Both the position numbers and the translations under genes were made by a program. Under the pieces are notes generated by a model. That model saw nothing but the letters and a program-made list of their open reading frames with translations. It did not search any database and was not told the DNA's origin. This document shows positions 59,102-64,000 of a DNA stretch of 64,000 bases, in pieces. The DNA is from Azoarcus sp. DD4 (lineage in GTDB: Bacteria; Pseudomonadota; Gammaproteobacteria; Burkholderiales; Rhodocyclaceae). The stretch's first letter is position 1. The number at the start of each line of letters is the position of its first letter. The DNA is taken from positions 124,001 through 188,000 of the forward strand of contig NZ_CP022958.1 in assembly GCF_006496635.1 (NCBI RefSeq), given 5' to 3'.

Positions 59102-59557
59102 ATTCCCATTCGAGCTCTGGCCCTATCCGCCATCCGCGCCTACCAGCGCTACCTTTCGCCGCACAAGGGCTTCTGCTGCGCCTACCGTGCGCACACCGGC
59201 CGGCGTAGCTGTTCCGCGCTGGGCTACCGTGCCGTCCGGCGCCACGGCGTGCTTAAAGGCCTGGCCATCCTGCGCCGCCGACTGTACCTCTGCGGCGTCG
59301 CGCACAGGCGCTATTCGACGCCGCACCGCAGACCCTTACGCCAGCAGCGCGGCGACTGCGATCCCGGATGCGACATCCCCTGCGACTGCAATTGCGATTG
59401 GCCGGGCGACAAGTCCTGCGGCAAGCGGCTCGGCGACGTGAGCTGCTGCGATTGCGGCAGTTGTGACTGGCCCAAGCGTAAAAAGAAGGACAGGCAGCAG
59501 GAGAAGGACGTCCATCTGCCACCCAAGGCCGCGGGCAAGCAGGCGCGGGCCGGTTGA
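59102..59557 (+). CDS. yidD: YidD-family membrane protein insertion factor, non-canonical start
   Basis: YidD-type proteins help YidC insert inner-membrane proteins. IRALALSAIRAYQRYLSPHK, CCAYRAHTGRRSCSALGYRA and VRRHGVLKGLAILRRRL give the family signature, followed by an unusually long Cys/Asp- and Lys-rich tail with CDIPCDCNCDWPG. No ATG, GTG or TTG is in frame before the conserved start. GAGGAGG at 59090-59096 points to ATT at 59102 as start codon, giving 151 residues. The alternative is frameshift fusion to the 59056 leader. Confidence 0.7.
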   Translation: MPIRALALSAIRAYQRYLSPHKGFCCAYRAHTGRRSCSALGYRAVRRHGVLKGLAILRRRLYLCGVAHRRYSTPHRRPLRQQRGDCDPGCDIPCDCNCDWPGDKSCGKRLGDVSCCDCGSCDWPKRKKKDRQQEKDVHLPPKAAGKQARAG

Positions 59558-59578
59558 AGAGCGGGGAATGTGGGGGCG

Positions 59579-60472
59579 TCAGCGGGTCGTGCTGAAAGCG
59601 CCCTCCAGGTAATCCACCAGCGCCTTCACCCGCGCCGGCTGGTAACGCCGGCTCGGATACACCGCGTACAGCGGCACCGCTTCGTAGTCAGCGTCCGGGA
59701 AGAGGTCGACCAGGCGGCCGGCGTCGAGGTCGGCGTGGATGTCCAGCCGCGACTTGTAGGCGATGCCCACGCCCTGCAGCGCCCATTGGTGCACCAGTGC
59801 GCCGTCGGCGGCGGCGCGGTCACCGCGCACTTCCAGTTCGTAGTGACGGCCGTTGTGCGCAAATCGCCAGCGGTCGTAGAGGCCGCTGCTCAGATAGAAG
59901 CAGATGCAGTTGTGGGCGGCGAGCGCTTCGGGCGTGACTGGCCGGCCGGCGCGGGCGAGGTAGGCGGGCGCGGCGCAGATGACGCGGTGGTTGTCGCACA
60001 GCTTGCGCGCCACCAGGCTGGAATCGCGCATCAGGCCATAGCGCAGCACCAGGTCCAGCGGGTTGCGGTAGAGGTCGTGCATGCCGTCGGACAGGTGCAT
60101 GACCAGGCGGATCTGCGGGTGCTGGCGGCGAAAGCCTTCGAGCAGGCCGTCGAGCGTGCCGCGGCCGAGGTCGGACGGTGCACCGAGGTGGATTTCGCCG
60201 GACAGCTCCTCGCGGCCGTGCCGCAGCGTGGCCAGCCCGCCGTCTAGCAGTTCCAGCGCCTGGATGCAGCAGCCGAGGAAGTCCTCGCCAGCCTGGGTGA
60301 GGCGCAGCGAGCGGGTCGAACGCTCGAAGAGGCGGTTGTCGAGCTGACGTTCCAGCCGCTTGACGGCGGCGCTGGCAGCGGCCGGACTGAGACCGAGCCT
60401 GCGCGCGGCTTCGCTGATGCCGCCGGCTTCGGCAATGCGGACGAAGAGGCGGAGGTCGTCGAGGTGGGGCAT
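59579..60472 (-). CDS. LysR-family transcriptional regulator
   Basis: A 297-residue LTTR. The winged helix is LRLFVRIAEAGGISEAARRL, GLSPAAASAAVKRLERQL, and the effector domain starts at EIHLGAPSDLGRGTLDGLLE. The LTTR subgroup typically regulates a divergent oxidoreductase, and a quinone-oxidoreductase-like gene is divergent across 138 bases with a good LTTR box. Confidence 0.9.
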   Translation of the reverse strand: MPHLDDLRLFVRIAEAGGISEAARRLGLSPAAASAAVKRLERQLDNRLFERSTRSLRLTQAGEDFLGCCIQALELLDGGLATLRHGREELSGEIHLGAPSDLGRGTLDGLLEGFRRQHPQIRLVMHLSDGMHDLYRNPLDLVLRYGLMRDSSLVARKLCDNHRVICAAPAYLARAGRPVTPEALAAHNCICFYLSSGLYDRWRFAHNGRHYELEVRGDRAAADGALVHQWALQGVGIAYKSRLDIHADLDAGRLVDLFPDADYEAVPLYAVYPSRRYQPARVKALVDYLEGAFSTTR

Positions 60473-60482
60473 GGCAGGTAAT

Positions 60483-60501
60483 TTTCAAGAATGGATTGAA
60501 A
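60483..60501. promoter_or_regulatory. LysR-type operator overlapping a promoter -35
   Basis: TTTCAA-N7-TTGAAA, a perfect inverted repeat of the T-N11-A type, lies 11 bases from the lysR start. TTGAAA (60496-60501) could also be the -35 of the divergent oxidoreductase gene, with GATTAT near 60521 as -10. Confidence 0.6.
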
Positions 60502-60610
60502 GTAAATCAAGAGTGCGGACGATTATCAATCCGTTGTGCGGGTCGTAAAGTGGCTGCCATCCCGATCAACACCGCGCCCGCGAGGCGGGCGAGTCCAAGG
60601 AGTGCGCATC

Positions 60611-61627
60611 ATGAAGGCAATTGCTTACCACGAACCCGGCCCCATCGAACGGGGCGACGCCCTGGTGGAGCTCGAACTGCCGCGGCCGGTGCCGCAGGGC
60701 CGCGACCTGCTGGTGGAAGTGCAGGCGGTCTCGGTGAATCCGGTCGATACCAAGGTGCGCCGCAATGCCGCGCCGGCCGCCGGCGAGGCGCGCGTGCTCG
60801 GCTTCGACGCGGTGGGCGTGGTGCGCGAGGTGGGCGCGGCGGTAAGCCTGTTCAAGCCCGGCGACGAAGTCTGGTACGCCGGTGCCATCGATCGCCCCGG
60901 CAGCAACAGCGAATTCCAGCTGGTGGATGAACGCATCGTCGGCCACAGGCCGCGTTCGCTGTCGGCGGCCGATGCTGCCGCACTGCCGCTGACCGGCATC
61001 ACCGCCTGGGAGCTGCTGTTCGACCGCCTGCAGGTGCCGCGCAAGGGCAGCGGTGCCGGGCCGGCGACGCTGCTGGTCGTGGGTGCGGCCGGCGGCGTGG
61101 GCTCGGTGCTGCTGCAGCTGGCCCGCCAGCTCACCGACCTCGTGGTGATCGGCACCGCGTCGCGGCCGCAAACCATCGGCTGGGCTGTCGACATGGGGGC
61201 GCATCACACCGTGGATCATCGCCAGCCGCTGCAGCCGCAACTCGAAGCGCTGGGGGTGCCGCCGGTGCGCTACGTCGCCAGCCTGACCCAGACCGACCGC
61301 CACTTTGCCCAGCTCGCCGAGCTGATGGCACCGCAGGGCCGCTTCGCGCTGATCGACGATCCGGAGCCGATCGACGTGCGCCTCCTGAAGCGCAAGAGCA
61401 TCAGCCTGCACTGGGAACTGATGTTCACCCGCTCGCTGTTCCAGACCGCCGACATGGCGGCGCAGCACGCGCTGCTCGACGAGCTGGCGCAACTGGTCGA
61501 TGCCGGCGTGGTCCGCACAACGGCGCGCGAACACTACGGTCGCATCACCGCCGCCAACCTCATGCGCGCCCATGCGCTGCAGGAAAGCGGCGCCGCCATC
61601 GGCAAGACGGTGCTGGAAGGCTTCTGA
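60611..61627 (+). CDS. Zinc-binding-type alcohol dehydrogenase / quinone oxidoreductase
   Basis: A 338-residue MDR-family oxidoreductase without structural zinc. The substrate domain has VQAVSVNPVDTKVRRNAAPA and VLGFDAVGVVREVGAAV, and the NADPH-binding loop is LLVVGAAGGVGSVLLQLARQ. It matches the 'zinc-binding alcohol dehydrogenase family' (ZADH1-like) that reduces quinones or enones. AAGGAG lies nine bases before ATG 60611. Probably controlled by the divergent LysR protein. Confidence 0.88.
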   Translation: MKAIAYHEPGPIERGDALVELELPRPVPQGRDLLVEVQAVSVNPVDTKVRRNAAPAAGEARVLGFDAVGVVREVGAAVSLFKPGDEVWYAGAIDRPGSNSEFQLVDERIVGHRPRSLSAADAAALPLTGITAWELLFDRLQVPRKGSGAGPATLLVVGAAGGVGSVLLQLARQLTDLVVIGTASRPQTIGWAVDMGAHHTVDHRQPLQPQLEALGVPPVRYVASLTQTDRHFAQLAELMAPQGRFALIDDPEPIDVRLLKRKSISLHWELMFTRSLFQTADMAAQHALLDELAQLVDAGVVRTTAREHYGRITAANLMRAHALQESGAAIGKTVLEGF

Positions 61628-61636
61628 TCCGCCTGC

Positions 61637-61680
61637 GGTGGATCCTGCGGCAGGCTAAGATCGCTGCCGTGAGATCCACC
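61637..61680. repeat. Inverted repeat next to a ribosome site
   Basis: GGTGGATC (61637-61644) pairs with GATCCACC (61673-61680), ending directly before the GGAGG of the tautomerase gene. It could be an operator or an mRNA hairpin. Confidence 0.5.
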
Positions 61681-61694
61681 GGAGGAAGACCCGA

Positions 61695-61898
61695 ATGCCA
61701 TACGTGAACATCCAGATCACCAAGGGCGCCAGCCGCGCGCAGAAGGCGCAGCTGGTGCGCGAAGTCACCGATTCGCTGGTGCGCGTGCTGGGCAAGAAGC
61801 CGGAGCACACCCATGTGGTGATCCAGGAGATCGACGAGGAAAGCTGGGGCTACGCTGGCCTGCTGACCGACGACTGGAAGCGCCAGCAGGGCGAGTGA
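61695..61898 (+). CDS. 4-oxalocrotonate tautomerase family protein
   Basis: A 67-residue tautomerase. The catalytic amino-terminal Pro follows the initiator Met (MPYVNIQITKGASRAQKAQL), and the core VTDSLVRVLGKKPEHTHVVI, QEIDEESWGYAG is typical. It interconverts keto and enol forms, often in aromatic catabolism. GGAGG lies 10 bases before the ATG. Confidence 0.92.
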   Translation: MPYVNIQITKGASRAQKAQLVREVTDSLVRVLGKKPEHTHVVIQEIDEESWGYAGLLTDDWKRQQGE

Positions 61899-61920
61899 GC
61901 CGGCAGCGCTGAAGCACACG

Positions 61921-62802
61921 ATGCACCTGCCGCCCTTCCAGTCGCTCGTCGCCTTCGAGGCCGCCGCCCGCTGCGGCAGCTTCCTTGCGGCGGCGGACGA
62001 GCTGCACCTGACACCCTCGGCGGTGAGCCACCGCATCAAGGCCATCGAGGCCTGGCTCGGTGTATCGCTGTTCGAGCGCCAGCAGCGCCAGGTGGTGCTC
62101 ACCGCCGCCGGGCGCGACTATCTGGCCGAGATCCAGCCGGCGCTCGCCCGCATCGAGGCGGCCAGCGTCGCGCTGCAGCGGCCGGGCAGCCGGGTGCTGC
62201 GGCTGTCGGTGGCGCCGGCCATCGGCGCCAAGTGGTTCGTCGGCCAGCTGGCGGCTTATCGCGAGGCCGATCCGGGGGTCGATTTCGTGCTGTCCACCGC
62301 ATCCACCATGGCACCGGTGGCCGCCGGCAAGGCGGATGTCGGCCTGTGCTACGGCGAACCGCCGTGGCCCGGGCTGGAGGCCTACGAACTGCGCCGCGAG
62401 ACGGTGTTCCCGGTGTGCAGCCCGGCGCTGGCGGCGCGCCTGGGTTCGCCGCCGACGGTCGCCGCGCTGGCCGGCCTGCCGCTGCTGCGCCATCCCTTGC
62501 TGCAATGGCAGCCGTGGTTTGCCGCAGCTGGGCTGGCGCGCCCCGAGCCGGGCGAAGGTCCGCTATTCGAAGACGCGATGATGATGCTCGAAGCGGCCGC
62601 CGCCGGCGTGGGCGTCGCGCTGACGGTGGATCTGCTGGCCCGCCCCTATCTGGCGGAGGGGACGCTGCTGCGTCCCTTCCCCCAGCACGTTGCCGGCAAG
62701 GCCTTCTACGCGGTGTTACGGCCGGATGCCTACGCCCAGCCGTGGATACGCCGCTTCGTGCGCTGGCTGCAGGCGCGCGCGCGGCGCGAAGACGCAGGCT
62801 GA
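61921..62802 (+). CDS. GcvA-type LysR regulator
   Basis: A 293-residue LTTR of the GcvA subgroup: MHLPPFQSLVAFEAAARCGS, FLAAADELHLTPSAVSHRIK and AIEAWLGVSLFERQQRQVVL. The effector domain includes LRLSVAPAIGAKWFVGQLAA. It lies 22 bases after the tautomerase gene and may be co-transcribed. Its targets are not evident. Confidence 0.9.
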   Translation: MHLPPFQSLVAFEAAARCGSFLAAADELHLTPSAVSHRIKAIEAWLGVSLFERQQRQVVLTAAGRDYLAEIQPALARIEAASVALQRPGSRVLRLSVAPAIGAKWFVGQLAAYREADPGVDFVLSTASTMAPVAAGKADVGLCYGEPPWPGLEAYELRRETVFPVCSPALAARLGSPPTVAALAGLPLLRHPLLQWQPWFAAAGLARPEPGEGPLFEDAMMMLEAAAAGVGVALTVDLLARPYLAEGTLLRPFPQHVAGKAFYAVLRPDAYAQPWIRRFVRWLQARARREDAG

Positions 62803-63058
62803 GTTCCGCGCGCGGTGCGTCCAGGTGAACAGTTTTCACCCGATCCCCGCCGTATTCGTTTGTCGCCGCCCTGCCCGCCCGGCAATCTGGGCTTACCCAC
62901 CCCGCTCGATCGCGCCGCGGCCGTGCAGCCAAGCCTGCGCGGCAACCGAAGCCCACCGCCGCTTCTCCCGCACCGACCGAACATGCCGGCAACACCGGTG
63001 TGCCCGCCCCGCCGCAGCCGCGGCGCGGCCTTCTCCCCACGCATATCAGGAGCACACC
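62803..63058. other. 256-bp intergenic region before ilvE
   Basis: No convincing gene, RNA or terminator was seen. The stretch is C-rich on the plus strand and GC-rich throughout, with AGTTTTCACC near 62831 as its only less GC-rich patch. It presumably holds the ilvE promoter. Confidence 0.4.
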
Positions 63059-63979
63059 ATGAGCATGGAAAACCGCGACGGCTGGATCTGGATGGACGGG
63101 CAGTGGCTGCCCTGGCGCGAGGCGAAAGTGCACGCGATGACCCACACCCTGCACTACGGCCTGGGCTGCTTCGAGGGCATCCGCGCCTATCCCACACCCA
63201 CCGGACCGGCTATCTTCCGGCTGGGCGAGCACGTCGAGCGGCTGTTCGAGTCGGCCCACATCCTCGGCCTGGCAATGCCGTTCGAGCGCGCCGACATCCA
63301 CGAGGCCTGCCGCGAGGCGGTGCGGCGCAACGGGCTGGACAGCGGCTACATCCGCCCGCTGGTTTTCCTCGGCGCCGAGAAGGCGGGCGTCGATCCGCTC
63401 GGCGCTGCCACCCATGTGATGGTCGCAGCCTGGCCCTGGGGCGCCTACCTCGGCGACGGTGCGCTGGAGCGCGGCATCCGCGTCAAGGTGGCGAGCTTCG
63501 CACGCCATCATGTGAACGTGCAGATGTGCCGGGCGAAGTCGGTGTCCACCTACACCAATTCCATCCTCGCCTGCCGCGAGGCGCGCGCCGAAGGCTATGA
63601 CGAAGCACTGTTGCTCGACACCGATGGCTTCGTCGCCGAAGGGCCGGGCGAGAACGTCTTCATGGTCAAGCGCGGCGTGATCTACGAACCCGAGGTCACC
63701 TCGGCGCTGGACGGCATCACCCGCCGCACGCTGCAGGTGCTGGCCGATGAGGCCGGCTACGAGATCCGCGCCCGCCGCATCACCCGTGACGAGCTCTACA
63801 TCGCCGACGAGGTGTTCTTCACCGGCACCGCGGCCGAGATCACCCCGGTGGTGGAAGTCGACCGCCGCCGCGTCGGCAGCGGCCAGCCGGGACCGGTGAC
63901 GCGCGCACTGCAGCAGCGCTTCTTCGCCTGCGTGCGGGGGCAGGACGCGGCGCATGCCGACTGGCTGACGCCGGTGTAG
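63059..63979 (+). CDS. ilvE: Branched-chain amino-acid aminotransferase
   Basis: Transfers the amino group between glutamate and the keto acids of Val, Leu and Ile using PLP. The 306-residue fold-type-IV enzyme shows VHAMTHTLHYGLGCFEGIRA, VFLGAEKAGVDPLGAATHVM, the PLP-Lys in MCRAKSVSTYTNSILACREA, and the cofactor-binding EGPGENVFMVKRG and FFTGTAAEITPVVEVDRR. AGGAG lies seven bases before ATG 63059; an in-frame ATG follows at 63065. Confidence 0.93.
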   Translation: MSMENRDGWIWMDGQWLPWREAKVHAMTHTLHYGLGCFEGIRAYPTPTGPAIFRLGEHVERLFESAHILGLAMPFERADIHEACREAVRRNGLDSGYIRPLVFLGAEKAGVDPLGAATHVMVAAWPWGAYLGDGALERGIRVKVASFARHHVNVQMCRAKSVSTYTNSILACREARAEGYDEALLLDTDGFVAEGPGENVFMVKRGVIYEPEVTSALDGITRRTLQVLADEAGYEIRARRITRDELYIADEVFFTGTAAEITPVVEVDRRRVGSGQPGPVTRALQQRFFACVRGQDAAHADWLTPV

Positions 63980-64000
63980 GCCGGGCATTCCGCAAATCGG

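Noticed and set aside
1..64000. Search for tRNA, rRNA and CRISPR features
   Set aside because: No cloverleaf-like CCA-adjacent segment, conserved rRNA stretch or regular short repeat array was noticed by eye; a covariance-model scan would be needed to be certain.

Overview
The window is GC-rich chromosomal DNA from a bacterium, most likely a betaproteobacterium of the Azoarcus/Thauera/Aromatoleum kind. That assignment is an inference from codon use and from the style of the host genes (Tpx, Dtd, an AMP nucleosidase, a Liv-type ABC transporter, a YidD-like protein, an IlvE-type aminotransferase). No rRNA, tRNA or CRISPR array was seen.

Region 1 (1-10618) is ordinary chromosome. It holds the end of a Cache-domain protein, thiol peroxidase (tpx) with a clear terminator, a DMT-family permease, a queuosine-precursor-type VUT transporter, a secreted TIM-barrel glycosidase, D-aminoacyl-tRNA deacylase (dtd), a pirin divergent from a zinc alcohol dehydrogenase, a LysR regulator divergent from a glutathione S-transferase plus a PNPOx-like flavoprotein, and AMP nucleosidase (amn).

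Region 2 (10625-52502) is a complete 41,878-bp transposable (Mu-type) prophage. Its ends can be placed to the base. Both begin TGA and carry two GAAAA boxes exactly 23 bp apart in inverted orientation, and they are flanked by a direct 6-bp repeat CAATAC. The layout is divergent, as in phage BcepMu. A leftward early arm (about 22.8 to 10.7 kb) encodes a BcepMu-gp16-type regulator, a DDE transposase, an AAA+ transposition ATPase, DUF3164, a DUF5131 protein, a LAGLIDADG protein, GemA and a Mor-type activator. A rightward arm (22.9 to 52.4 kb) encodes the repressor, lysis genes (amidase, holin candidate, nested Rz/Rz1), terminase, portal, minor head protein, a protease-capsid fusion, an unusual fibre-like block, connector genes, tail tube, tape measure and a distal tail block with a seven-bladed beta-propeller. 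No sheath or other contractile-tail gene is present, so the virion is inferred to be siphovirus-like. Three copies of an 18-bp box (AGTAAARCCCTTTAATCC) stand in front of the lysis, capsid and connector/tail gene groups and are the best candidates for activator-dependent late promoters.

Region 3 (52509-64000) is chromosome again. It holds a five-gene Liv-type ABC transporter operon (ATPase, ATPase, binding protein, two permeases), an RlmN-type radical SAM methyltransferase, a DUF1851 protein, a YidD-like gene with no ordinary start codon, a LysR regulator divergent from a quinone-oxidoreductase-like gene, a tautomerase, a GcvA-type LysR regulator and a branched-chain aminotransferase. The prophage sits between the divergent amn and liv transcription units.
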